From JBQTII01 sp052388275 (GTDB taxonomy: Bacteria; Actinomycetota; Actinomycetes; Sporichthyales; Sporichthyaceae): a stretch of DNA of 43,473 bases. The position numbers were made by a program, and so were the translations under genes. Position 1 is the first letter of the stretch; every line of letters starts with the position of its first letter. The notes beneath the pieces are model-generated. The model ran no database searches. It was not told the origin of the DNA and saw only the letters and a program-made list of their open reading frames with translations. Below are positions 33,895-43,409 of the stretch, piece after piece. The stretch is from the NCBI GenBank assembly GCA_052388275.1, contig JBQTII010000095.1, positions 1 to 43,473 on the forward strand, in the 5' to 3' direction.

Positions 33895-35197
33895 GGTTGA
33901 GCCTCTGGGCTTGCCCGATTGTGGTCGTCGCGCGCGAGCGGTTCAGGAACACCACCGCGGTGATCAGGTACAGCGCGCTGACCACGCCGAGCATCGGGTA
34001 GGACTCACCGTCATCGGGCAGGGTCAGCGCGGCGACGGCGGCGGCAGCGACGAACGCCAGGTTGAACAGCACGTCGTAGAGGGCGAAGGCGCGGCCGCGG
34101 TGCACGTCGTCGATGTTCTCCTGCACCAGGGTGTCCACGCAGATCTTCATCACCTGGGCGCAGGCACCGAGGGCGAAGGAGGCGGCCACCACCAGGGCCG
34201 GGGTGTAGGGGGCGCTGAGCCCGAAGCCCAGGAGCCCGGCCACGCTCAGCGCGGTGACGATGCACCGCGGTTTGCCGAAGCGGTGTACCAGCGCCGGCGT
34301 CGCCATGGCGGCGAGCAGGAACCCCACACCCCCGGCGGCGAAGACCACGCCGAGCCCGGCCAGGGCGGCATCGCCGTCGGACTCGGGATCGTTGAAGTTG
34401 TTGCGGTAGAGCAGCAGGGCGGCGATCGCGGCGCTGCCGTAGCAGAAGCGTTGCACCGCAGTGGCCAGCAGGGCGTCGCGGGCGCCCCGGCGAGACCAGA
34501 TGTGGGCGGCGCCTTCGGCGAGCCCGGCGGCCACGTGCCGGACTGCCGCGCGCACAGCGGCCGGCGCTGCGGCAAGATCCGGGCCAAGCAGGTCGCGGTC
34601 CATCGTGACGGCCAGTCGCGCGGACACCAGGTAACCCGCCCCGGCCGACAGCATCAGCGCCGCGTCCCCACCCGAGCCCTCGAGGACCAAGCCGAGCGCG
34701 AGACCCAGGCCGCCGCCCGTCATCGCGGCGAGGGATCCCGCGGTCACGCTGACCGAGTTGGCCATCACCAGCTCCTCACGGGCCACCACCCGCGGAAGGG
34801 CAGCCGAGAGCGCGGTGAGGAAGAAGCGGTTGACCGAGATCGCGGCCAGCGCGAGAACGTAGAACGCCGGTCCGGTGTTCCCGTAGATCGGGAAGGTGGC
34901 GACCACGCAGACCAGCACGGCGCGGATCAGATTGGCGACCAGCAGGATCTGTCGGCGCCGCCAGCGGTCCAGGAACACCCCGGCAAACGGTCCGACGACG
35001 GTGTACGGCAGCAGCAGCACCGCGAACGTCGCCGCCGCGGACTGCGCCGACCCCGCCCGCTCGGGGGAGAAGAAGACGTAGGAGGCCAGCGCCACCTGGA
35101 ACGCCCCGTCACTCGCCTGGGCGCTGAGGCGGGTGGCGAACAACCGCCGGAAATCCCGATGCGCGAGCACCGCGCGCAGATCCGAGAGCGAGGCCAC
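33875..35197 (-). CDS. Major facilitator superfamily transporter
   Basis: A 440-residue protein with about 12 hydrophobic segments. The N-terminal part reads HRDFRRLFATRLSAQASDGA and has the cytoplasmic loop motif between helices 2 and 3 (GPFAGVFLDRWRRRQILL), a variant of the MFS signature. Similar permeases flank inositol-phosphate synthase in other actinobacteria, but the substrate is unknown. The GTG start has no ribosome site; TACCCT ends 6 nt upstream, pointing to a leaderless transcript. The gene converges on and overlaps the peptide transporter operon by 20 bp. Confidence 0.88.
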   Translation of the reverse strand: MASLSDLRAVLAHRDFRRLFATRLSAQASDGAFQVALASYVFFSPERAGSAQSAAATFAVLLLPYTVVGPFAGVFLDRWRRRQILLVANLIRAVLVCVVATFPIYGNTGPAFYVLALAAISVNRFFLTALSAALPRVVAREELVMANSVSVTAGSLAAMTGGGLGLALGLVLEGSGGDAALMLSAGAGYLVSARLAVTMDRDLLGPDLAAAPAAVRAAVRHVAAGLAEGAAHIWSRRGARDALLATAVQRFCYGSAAIAALLLYRNNFNDPESDGDAALAGLGVVFAAGGVGFLLAAMATPALVHRFGKPRCIVTALSVAGLLGFGLSAPYTPALVVAASFALGACAQVMKICVDTLVQENIDDVHRGRAFALYDVLFNLAFVAAAAVAALTLPDDGESYPMLGVVSALYLITAVVFLNRSRATTTIGQAQRLNLTPRSE

Positions 35198-35203
35198 CTA
35201 GCG

Positions 35204-35209
35204 AGGGTA
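35204..35209 (-). promoter_or_regulatory. Candidate leaderless -10 for the MFS gene
   Basis: TACCCT on the minus strand fits TANNNT and ends 6 nt before the GTG start, as in leaderless actinobacterial genes. Confidence 0.45.
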
Positions 35210-35265
35210 GGCGCTTCGCCTTGCGTCCGAAGAAGTGGTCGTTATAGCAACCAGTAACTCGGACG

Positions 35266-36345
<1,080 letters not shown>

Positions 36346-36388
36346 GGCTGGGTGCTCCTGTCTGGACTGACCTACGTGGTGGACTGTG

Positions 36389-36967
36389 CTACAGATGTGG
36401 GGAAACCGGGCCGGGGGTGCCGGTCTGACGCTCGGTGTCGATGAGCTCGGAGAGCCAGCGCACCTCGCGTTCGACTGATTCCAGGCCGTGGCGCTGGAGT
36501 TCGAGGGTGTAGGCATCGACGCGCTCACGGGTGCGCGTGGCCGAGGAGCGAAAGCCGTCCAGGCGCTCCTCTAGGCGCCGGCGGCGTCCTTCGAGGATGC
36601 GCAGCCGCACGGCGGCGTCGGTGCGTCCGAAGAACGCGAAGCGGACACCGAAGTTGTCGTCGTCCCATTCCTGCGGCCCGCAGGCGCCCATGAGATCGGC
36701 GAAGTGCTCCTTGCCGTCGGCGGTGATCGCGTACACGATCTTCGCCCGCTTTCCGCCCAGCGCTACGCCTGCCTGCTCCGGGTTTTCCTCGGCGATCAGA
36801 TCCGTGGTGACCAGGTTCTTCAGGCACGGATAGAGCGAGCCGTAGGAGATGGCCCGGAAGGTGCCGAGCAGGACGTTGAGGCGCTTGCGCAGTTCGTAGC
36901 CGTGCATCGGGGACTCGTGCAGCAGTCCCAGGACGGCGAGGGAGAGGACGTCGTTGCGCTTGCCCAT
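36389..36967 (-). CDS. PadR family transcriptional regulator
   Basis: Start at the ATG at 36967 (MGKRNDVLSLAVLGLLHESP), with a full AAGGAGG 7 nt upstream; 192 residues. The winged helix spans ~8-85: MHGYELRKRLNVLLGTFRAI, SYGSLYPCLKNL (recognition helix) and the wing KRAKIVYAITADGKEHF. The C-terminal half is a helical dimerisation domain (LRILEGRRRRLEERL, coiled-coil-like). The same regulator precedes ino1 in mycobacteria (Rv0047c). A palindrome of PadR-operator type lies upstream at 37071-37084. Confidence 0.93.
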   Translation of the reverse strand: MGKRNDVLSLAVLGLLHESPMHGYELRKRLNVLLGTFRAISYGSLYPCLKNLVTTDLIAEENPEQAGVALGGKRAKIVYAITADGKEHFADLMGACGPQEWDDDNFGVRFAFFGRTDAAVRLRILEGRRRRLEERLDGFRSSATRTRERVDAYTLELQRHGLESVEREVRWLSELIDTERQTGTPGPVSPHL

Positions 36968-37417
36968 CTCGCCACCTCCTTCCGGGTGCTGCACTCGCTG
37001 CGACCGCGCGGCCGAACGGGTGGATATGCTCCGGCGTGCACCGGCACGGCCTATCTGCCCGATGTATCGACTCGATATATCGAGCAGATGCGGGGAGCCT
37101 ACGTCGCTCGGAGCCGGGTGGCAAATGCCGCGCGCCGGTGTGCTGCAGATCACCCATTCGTCGCAGTTGCGAGCGGGTCCTGCCGCAGGCGTGGCCCGTG
37201 GGCGCGACGACCGGAGGTTCCCGGTGGTTCACATCGGGGGCACAGACCGGGGGAGCACAGATCACAAGGTGGTGTCGGAGCGGGGTCCGGTGTCGGTATC
37301 GCGTCGTACGCTGCTCGCGATGAGGTCCTCTGGGACCATCGAGAATTATTCGACCTCCATGGGGTCGCGCACCGGTGGCGCGCGCCCTGCGCGGGGCCTA
37401 GAGGAGTTGCGCAGCCG
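36968..37417. other. Divergent padR / penicillin-binding protein spacer
   Basis: A 450-bp non-coding spacer. It holds the padR ribosome site, the CTCGATATATCGAG palindrome (37071-37084) with an overlapping TATCGA repeat, and the leader of the penicillin-binding protein gene. A 155-codon open frame on plus across it has no recognisable family and no ribosome site, so no gene is called. Confidence 0.6.
37071..37084. promoter_or_regulatory. Candidate PadR operator
   Basis: CTCGATATATCGAG is a perfect 14-bp palindrome, preceded by GTATCGA (37064-37070), so TATCGA occurs twice in direct order. It is AT-rich against the GC-rich background and lies about 105 bp upstream of padR. The composition resembles known PadR sites; binding is inferred. 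Confidence 0.55.
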
Positions 37418-39946
37418 ATGAAGAGGTTCCGTCGCGGCACGAGCGAGCCGAACCCGACCCCCACCCCGGGGCAGGGCCCAGGCGCCGCCGACGATCAGTG
37501 GTTCCGGCCGGAGCCTGCCCCGGGTCGTCGCGCGGGCAGCGCCGCAGCCTCGTCGCCCGCGCCCGATGCCCCCACGGAGTCCTTCACCCCCCCGGCGAAC
37601 TGGCTGGAGAAGAAGTCGGGGGCCGCTAAGGCCGCGGCCGGCTCTGCTGGCGGGGGCGGTGCTCGCAAAGGCCGGGGTGGCTCGGGTGGTGGCTCGGGCA
37701 GTGGCCCGGGCCGCGGCGGCAAGGGAGCGGCGGCCGGTGGTCCCACTGGCCCCGGGGGCAAAGACGGCAAGCGCAAGCGGAAGAAGAAGCACCGCGTGCA
37801 GAAGGTGCTGTGGTCGATGCTGGCGGTCTTCGCGATCGGCTTCTTCATGGCCTTGGTCGCGTACTCGCGGATCGAGATCCCGGACCCTAACGAGAGCGCA
37901 CTGCAGCAGACCTCGCGGGTGTACTACGCAGGCGGGGAGGAGGAGATCGGACGATTCGGCGACACGAACCGCGTCTCCGTGCCGCTGGACCGGGTGCCTA
38001 CCTCACTGCGCGACGCGGTGCTCGCCGTGGAGAACCGCAGCTTCTACACCGACAACGGAGTCTCGCCCAAGGGCATGCTCCGGGCGCTGTGGGTCAACCT
38101 GCGGGGCGGGTCCACCCAAGGCGGTTCGACGATCACCCAGCAGTACGTGAAGAACTACTACCTGACCACCGAGCGTTCGATTCAGCGCAAGCTCAAAGAA
38201 GCGCTGCTCTCCATCAAGATCGACCGCGACCGGTCCAAGGATCAGATCCTTGAGGACTACCTCAACACGATCTATTTGGGTAAGGGCGCCTACGGGGTGC
38301 AGGCGGCCGCCAAGGCCTACTTCAACAAGGACGTCAGCGATCTGACGGTAGCTCAGGGAGCCGTGCTCGCGGGCGTCATCCAGCGCCCCAGCCGATACGA
38401 CCCAACCGACGCCGACGGTCGCGCTGCGCTGCGCTCGCGCTGGCAGATCGTCATTAACTCGATGGTCGAGACACGTGCATTGACCCCGGAGGCCCGGGAC
38501 AAGCTGAAGTTCCCGAAGTTCCCCAAGCAGGCGCAGGCCGAGTCGCGCTTCGGTGGGCAGAAGGGGTACATCCTGACGATGATCCGGGCCGAGCTCAAGG
38601 CCCGCGGGCTGAGCACCGACGAGATCGAGAACGGCGGACTGCGCATCGTCACCACGCTGGACCCGCAGGCTCAGGAGGCCGCGGAGATGGCGGTGCCGGA
38701 GGAGTTCCCCGAATCCAACACCAAGGGCCTGCGGGTGGGGCTGGTCTCGGTGCAGCCGGGCACCGGGCGCATCTTGGCCATGTACGGCGGCAAGGACTTC
38801 CTGGGCAAGGACAAGTTCGCCCAGGTCAACACCGCGACCTATCCCATCCAGGCCGGGTCGACGATGAAGATCTTCACCACCGCGTCATTGCTGGAGAACG
38901 GCTACACGCTGCGGTCGCGCTTCAACGGCAACTCTCCGCTGAACCTGCCGGGCTCCAAGCCCGTCAACAACCAAGGCTTCGTCGACTTCGGCGCCGTCAC
39001 GCTCAAGCGGGCGCTGGAGAAATCGGTGAACACCGCGTTCGTGCAGGCCGTGACCAAGGTCGGCGCCACCACCGTGCGCAAGACCATGGTCACCGCCGGC
39101 ATCCCGAACAAGACCCCGGGTCTGGACACCAACGCTCGCATCACCCTGGGAATCGCCTCCACGCCTCCGGTGGACATCGCCGGCGCGATCGGGACATTGT
39201 GCGGCGGCGGGATCCGGGCAGAGACGCACATCGTGGAGCGCGTGCTCGGCCCCAACGGCGGCGAGATCCCGATCCGCCGACCTCAGGTGAGCAACGAGGC
39301 GGTGTTCGACGAGCAGACCATAGCCGGCACCTTGGAGGCCATGCAGGCGGTCGTCCAGGTCGGCACCGGAACCGAGGCCAAGCGCCTGGGACGCCCCGCC
39401 GCCGGCAAGACCGGTACCCACGAGGGCCTGACGGCCTGGTTCAGCGGCTGCACCCCGCAGATGGCGACGGCGGTGAACTTCTTCAAGGGAAACGGCACCA
39501 AGGATCTGCCGACGATCGACGGACGTAACTTCTTCGGTGGCGGCTTCCCGGCCAAGACCTGGACGACGTTCATGAAGGCGGCATTGCGCGGTCAGCCCGT
39601 CGAGGAGTTCCCGAAAGCACAGCGCACCGCCAGCACCGAAACTCCCACCACGGACCCGTTCGACACCGAATCCGGATTCGAGAGCGCGGATCCGAATGAG
39701 GGCGGTCCGCTGGTGACAACCGGGCCGATCTTCCCCTCCTTCGACCCGGGCCCGACCACGGTGCCTTCTCCGGACCCGAAGCCGACCAAGAGCCCGCCGC
39801 CGACGGCCACCCCGACAGAGACGGGGGCGCCAACACCGAGCGCCACCGCGACCGAGACGCCGCAACCAGCGCCGACGCCGGCCGCCATCCCGGGGACCGG
39901 TGCACCGCCGGGCGAGGGCGCGCAGGGCCTCGACGCCGAGCCGTGA
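37418..39946 (+). CDS. Bifunctional class A penicillin-binding protein (transglycosylase/transpeptidase)
   Basis: Polymerises lipid II and crosslinks peptidoglycan. Start at the ATG at 37418 with GAGGAG upstream; 842 residues. The first ~128 are cytoplasmic, Gly/Pro-rich and then very basic (GKRKRKKKHR). The membrane helix is ~129-149. The glycosyltransferase domain (~160-345) has AVENRSFYTDNGV with catalytic E205, GGSTITQQYVKNYYL and RKLKEALLSIKI. The first motif has ENR where EDR is more usual. The transpeptidase domain has STMK (S481), SVN (S536) and KTGT (664-667). The C-terminal ~100 residues are a Pro/Thr-rich tail. This is the PonA1 position relative to padR/ino1. It overlaps the next gene by 4 bp. 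Confidence 0.95.
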   Translation: MKRFRRGTSEPNPTPTPGQGPGAADDQWFRPEPAPGRRAGSAAASSPAPDAPTESFTPPANWLEKKSGAAKAAAGSAGGGGARKGRGGSGGGSGSGPGRGGKGAAAGGPTGPGGKDGKRKRKKKHRVQKVLWSMLAVFAIGFFMALVAYSRIEIPDPNESALQQTSRVYYAGGEEEIGRFGDTNRVSVPLDRVPTSLRDAVLAVENRSFYTDNGVSPKGMLRALWVNLRGGSTQGGSTITQQYVKNYYLTTERSIQRKLKEALLSIKIDRDRSKDQILEDYLNTIYLGKGAYGVQAAAKAYFNKDVSDLTVAQGAVLAGVIQRPSRYDPTDADGRAALRSRWQIVINSMVETRALTPEARDKLKFPKFPKQAQAESRFGGQKGYILTMIRAELKARGLSTDEIENGGLRIVTTLDPQAQEAAEMAVPEEFPESNTKGLRVGLVSVQPGTGRILAMYGGKDFLGKDKFAQVNTATYPIQAGSTMKIFTTASLLENGYTLRSRFNGNSPLNLPGSKPVNNQGFVDFGAVTLKRALEKSVNTAFVQAVTKVGATTVRKTMVTAGIPNKTPGLDTNARITLGIASTPPVDIAGAIGTLCGGGIRAETHIVERVLGPNGGEIPIRRPQVSNEAVFDEQTIAGTLEAMQAVVQVGTGTEAKRLGRPAAGKTGTHEGLTAWFSGCTPQMATAVNFFKGNGTKDLPTIDGRNFFGGGFPAKTWTTFMKAALRGQPVEEFPKAQRTASTETPTTDPFDTESGFESADPNEGGPLVTTGPIFPSFDPGPTTVPSPDPKPTKSPPPTATPTETGAPTPSATATETPQPAPTPAAIPGTGAPPGEGAQGLDAEP

Positions 39947-41409
39947 GCCGTCCGGGCCGCGCCGACCCGGGCGACGGCCCCGGCGCGGAGCCCTCGCACG
40001 TCGCGCACGAGTTCACGGCGCCCAGCCATGACGATCCGGTGATCCGGGCGGGCAGCGCCGGCGTGGGTGGCCCGGCCGGCGCCCGGCGCGCAGGCGCCCA
40101 TGCCTGGTGGACGCCGCTGCGGGTGGTGCTGGCGCTCGCGACTCTCGCGATGGTGCTCGGAGTGCTGGAGCGAGGTCCGTGCCGGGACGTCGCCTGGCCG
40201 CGCAGCGACGGCCAGCAGTTCGCCCGCGCCTGCTACTCCGACATTCCGCATCTGTTCCGCGAACGCGGCTTCGCCGACGGGGCCATCCCCTATCTGGACG
40301 CCGGGGATTACCCGAAGCTGGAGTACCCGGTGCTGACCGGCGCGGCGATGTGGATCAGCGCCGAGGCGGTTAACGCGCTGCCCGGCTCCGACCTCGATTC
40401 CCGCGCCGTGCGCTACTACGACGTGAACGCGCTGCTGCTCGGGCTGGCGGCGCTGCTCACGGTCGCGGCCGTGGTGCGCCTGGCCGGACGGCGGAGGCCC
40501 TGGGACGCCGCACTGGTGGCGGCCTCGCCGCTGCTCGTGCTGCACGCCACCATCAACTGGGACCTGCTCGCCGTTGCCCTCACAACGCTGGCGATGCTCG
40601 CCTGGGCGCGCTCACGGATCGGGACTACGGGGATGCTGCTCGGCCTCGCGGTGGCGACCAAGCTGTATGCAGCAGTGCTGCTACTCCCGTTCGCACTGCT
40701 GTGCCTGCGGGCCGGGACGATGCGTGCTTTTGGCCGGTTGTTCGCGGCCGCCGCCGCGTCGTGGACGGCGGTGAACCTGCCGGTGGCCCTGGCCGCTCCC
40801 GAGGGCTGGTGGGCGTTCTATGAGTTCAACCTCGATCGCGGTGCGGACTTCGGCTCCGTGTGGTTCGCGCTGGCCCGCAGCGGGCACGCAATACCCGAGC
40901 TGGACCTCGTCGTCACCGCGCTGACGCTGGCGGGCTTCGCCGCGATCGCCTGGCTGGCGCTTCGGGCGCCCCGGCGCCCCCGGCTGGCCCAGCTTGCCTT
41001 CCTGGCCGTCGCCGTCTTCGTCATCACCAACAAGGTCTGGTCGCCGCAGTACGCGCTGTGGCTGCTACCGCTCGCCGCCCTCGCTCGTCCGCGCTGGCGG
41101 GACCTGGGTATCTGGCAGGCGACCGAGGTCGTGTACTTCTTCGCCGTGTGGCTTTACCTGCTCGGCGGGTACGACCAGGGCCTGTCGATGAACGGGTACA
41201 CCGCGGCGATCCTGCTCCGCCTGGGCGGATTGGCGTGGCTGGTCGCCGTGGTGGTGCGCGACGTGCTCGACCCGCGCTGTGACCCGGTGCGTGCCGACGG
41301 GGTGGTGGACGACCCGGCCGGGGGGCCGTGCGCGGACCGTCCGGACCGCCGGGCGCGCGCCACGGCCGGTCCCCCTGGCGCATCCGCCCTGGCCTGGTCG
41401 CAGCGGTGA
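39943..41409 (+). CDS. DUF2029/GT87-type membrane glycosyltransferase (probable mannosyltransferase)
   Basis: A 488-residue polytopic protein matching the DUF2029 family and the gene after ponA1 in M. tuberculosis (Rv0051). About 10 hydrophobic helices run from WWTPLRVVLALATLAMVLGV to LGGLAWLVAVVVRDVL. The first large external loop holds acidic residues (YSDIPHLFRERGF, PYLDAGDYPKLEYPVLTG), the expected site of the GT-C catalytic carboxylate. VITNKVWSPQYALWLLPL is a family hallmark. The donor is probably polyprenyl-phosphate mannose, by family. The GTG start overlaps the penicillin-binding protein gene by 4 bp. The hydrophilic C-terminal ~60 residues are not conserved in appearance. Confidence 0.82.
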   Translation: MSRPGRADPGDGPGAEPSHVAHEFTAPSHDDPVIRAGSAGVGGPAGARRAGAHAWWTPLRVVLALATLAMVLGVLERGPCRDVAWPRSDGQQFARACYSDIPHLFRERGFADGAIPYLDAGDYPKLEYPVLTGAAMWISAEAVNALPGSDLDSRAVRYYDVNALLLGLAALLTVAAVVRLAGRRRPWDAALVAASPLLVLHATINWDLLAVALTTLAMLAWARSRIGTTGMLLGLAVATKLYAAVLLLPFALLCLRAGTMRAFGRLFAAAAASWTAVNLPVALAAPEGWWAFYEFNLDRGADFGSVWFALARSGHAIPELDLVVTALTLAGFAAIAWLALRAPRRPRLAQLAFLAVAVFVITNKVWSPQYALWLLPLAALARPRWRDLGIWQATEVVYFFAVWLYLLGGYDQGLSMNGYTAAILLRLGGLAWLVAVVVRDVLDPRCDPVRADGVVDDPAGGPCADRPDRRARATAGPPGASALAWSQR

Positions 41410-42575
41410 GCCTGACCAGGTCCGCCCGCCAGCGTCCGTCGTGGCGCCTCGACGTGGTGGACGCCGCCGCGTTGCGGCTCTGGCTACTCACCCGGCTCGC
41501 AGTGTTCGCCCTGGTCAGCGCCGCCGCGTGGCTCTTCGCGGCGGACTCCGACGCCCGCGAACCACTGAATTACCTGCAGCGGTGGACGCGCTGGGACACG
41601 GTCCACTACGAGACCCTCGCCCGCTGGGGATACGACGGAGATCCGGCGACCGGCCCGCAGGTACCGCTGGAGGCGTTCTTCCCCGGCTTCCCCCTGACCC
41701 TGCGGGCGCTGCACGCGATCACCGGCCTGGACCACGTCCTGCTCGGGCTGGTCGTCTCCTTTCTCGCCGGCGGCGTCGCTGCCGTTGCGCTCGCGCGGAT
41801 CGCGGCCCTGGAAGCGGGGCCGGGAACGCTCGCGGCTGCCCTCGCCGAGCGCACGGCGCTGCTGTTCCTGCTGTCGCCGTCGGCGGTGTTCCTGGCCGCC
41901 GCCTACACCGAGGCGCTGTTCCTCGCCTTCGCACTACCCGCCTGGCTGGCCGCGCGCCGTGGTCGCTGGCCGGTGGCGGCGCTGCTGGCCGCGGGGGCGA
42001 CGAGCGTGCGCATCACCGGGGTGTTCCTGGCGGTCGCGTTGGTCGTGGAGTTCTTGTGCTCCGGGGAGCGGCGGAACTGGCGTTCGGCGCCCTGGCTGAT
42101 CGTGCCGGGGCTGCCGATTCTGGGGTACTTCGCCTACCTGCACGAGCGGACCGGGGACTGGATGGCGTGGCAGCACGCGCAGGAGGAGGGCTGGTTCCGC
42201 AGTTTCCATTGGCCGTGGGAGGCGCTGGGCCACACCTGGGATGCCGCGTTCGGCCGGACGCAGTCGACGAACTTCGCGTGGATGTTCGCTGCGGAACTGC
42301 TGGCGGTCGGCGTCGGGATTTCGCTCACGGTGTGGCTGGTGCGCAAGCGACGGTGGGCCGAGGCGACATTTATCGCCTTACAGGTCTGGGCGTTCACCAC
42401 GTCGTACTGGTTCTTCTCGGTCCCGCGCGCGACGTTGTCCTGGTGGCCGCTGTGGGTGGCGCTCGCGGTGTGGACCCTGCGTCGCCCCTGGGTGTTGCAG
42501 GCCTACCTCGCCGTGATCGCGCCGTTCTCGGTGGTCTTCGTGCTGCTGTTCGCCACCGGGCGCTGGGCCGGGTGA
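41406..42575 (+). CDS. PIG-V-like GT-C mannosyltransferase family membrane protein
   Basis: Start chosen at the GTG at 41406 (MSLTRSARQRPSWRLDVVDA), overlapping the previous stop by 4 bp; 389 residues. The first external loop carries RWTRWDTVHYETLARWGYDG and LEAFFPGFPLTLRAL, matching the WDxxHY...GY and FFPxxP motifs of PIG-V/GT76-like mannosyltransferases, with W-D as the likely catalytic Asp. TEALFLAFALPAWLAARRGR and TSVRITGVFLAVAL follow. About 9-10 membrane helices are expected. It probably uses a polyprenyl-phosphate sugar donor on the outer face; the acceptor is unknown. It is coupled to the preceding DUF2029 gene. Confidence 0.82.
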   Translation: MSLTRSARQRPSWRLDVVDAAALRLWLLTRLAVFALVSAAAWLFAADSDAREPLNYLQRWTRWDTVHYETLARWGYDGDPATGPQVPLEAFFPGFPLTLRALHAITGLDHVLLGLVVSFLAGGVAAVALARIAALEAGPGTLAAALAERTALLFLLSPSAVFLAAAYTEALFLAFALPAWLAARRGRWPVAALLAAGATSVRITGVFLAVALVVEFLCSGERRNWRSAPWLIVPGLPILGYFAYLHERTGDWMAWQHAQEEGWFRSFHWPWEALGHTWDAAFGRTQSTNFAWMFAAELLAVGVGISLTVWLVRKRRWAEATFIALQVWAFTTSYWFFSVPRATLSWWPLWVALAVWTLRRPWVLQAYLAVIAPFSVVFVLLFATGRWAG

Positions 42576-42597
42576 GGCGCGGGGGGCGCGCGCTGTA

Positions 42598-43362
42598 ATG
42601 CTGGGCCGTATGGAGCATTCCGACTACGTCAAGGCCGCCGGCGCCCAGATCGCCCTGCTCGCGCAGCTGCTCGACGGCGTCGACCTCGATACCGCGGTTC
42701 CCACCTGTCCCCCGTGGGATCTCGCCAAGCTGATCAAGCATGTGGGCTCCGCGCATCGCTGGGCTATCGAGCTCATGGGGAGCGGGTCGATCGAGCGCCT
42801 CGACCCCCGCGGGCTCGACCTCGGACTGCCCTCGGACCGGGGCGGGCTCGTGGCGTGGCTCGCTGCAGGCGCGACGCCACTCGCGGCGGCGCTGAACGTC
42901 GATCCAGGGACCGCCGTATGGACCTGGGGTCCTGGGCACAGCGCGCACTGGTGGGCCCGGCGGATGCTGCACGAGACGCTTGTCCACCACGCGGACGCGG
43001 CCCTGGCACTGGGCGTGGAACCGGTGATCGAGCCCGAATTCGGCTGCGACGGGATCGACGAACTGCTCGCCAACCTGGCATCGACCGCGACGTTCAACCC
43101 GGCGATGGCGGCCTTGCGCGGCGACGGGGAAAGCCTGCATTTCCATGCGCGCGACGCCCCTGGGGAGTGGACGATCACCCTGACCCCCGACGGGTACCGC
43201 TGGGACCGCGGGCACACCAAGGCCACCGTGGCCGTCCAAGGCAGCGCCGCGGACCTGCTGTTGCTGATCTACAACCGCCGTTCGGGCCTCGACGCCGAGC
43301 GCTTCACCGTCTTCGGCGACGCCGACCTGCTCGAGCGCTGGCTGACCTGCGCCACCCTCTGA
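42598..43362 (+). CDS. Maleylpyruvate isomerase family protein (mycothiol-dependent, DinB-like)
   Basis: A 254-residue protein of the actinobacterial MDMPI family. The N-terminal DinB-like four-helix domain reads AAGAQIALLAQLLDGVDLDT, VPTCPPWDLAKLIKHVGSAH and RRMLHETLVHHADAALALG, supplying the conserved His metal ligands (H48, H53 area and H125/H129/H130 area). The C-terminal sterol-carrier-like domain spans ~170-254 (WTITLTPDGYRW, TVAVQGSAADLLLLIYNRR, VFGDADLLERW). Such proteins use mycothiol as thiol cofactor; the reaction here is unknown. Start at the ATG at 42598; the in-frame ATG at 42610 (MEHSDY) is an alternative. Confidence 0.85.
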   Translation: MLGRMEHSDYVKAAGAQIALLAQLLDGVDLDTAVPTCPPWDLAKLIKHVGSAHRWAIELMGSGSIERLDPRGLDLGLPSDRGGLVAWLAAGATPLAAALNVDPGTAVWTWGPGHSAHWWARRMLHETLVHHADAALALGVEPVIEPEFGCDGIDELLANLASTATFNPAMAALRGDGESLHFHARDAPGEWTITLTPDGYRWDRGHTKATVAVQGSAADLLLLIYNRRSGLDAERFTVFGDADLLERWLTCATL

Positions 43363-43370
43363 CCCCCTGA

Positions 43371-43376
43371 TACCGT
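43371..43376 (+). promoter_or_regulatory. Possible -10 for the tRNA-Ala gene
   Basis: TACCGT, the same hexamer as the candidate rpmH -10, lies 33 bp upstream of the mature tRNA 5' end. No clear -35 is seen. Confidence 0.3.
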
Positions 43377-43409
43377 GCCTTCGACGTCGGCCGCAAGGCG
43401 CGCGTCGGA

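Noticed and set aside
33830..35257. A 475-codon plus-strand open frame opposite the MFS gene
   Set aside because: Low-complexity Gly/Arg/His-rich translation typical of antisense frames; the minus frame encodes clear membrane helices.
36954..37421. A 155-codon plus-strand frame in the padR/penicillin-binding protein spacer
   Set aside because: No ribosome site and no family resemblance; it overlaps the padR start and contains the operator palindrome.
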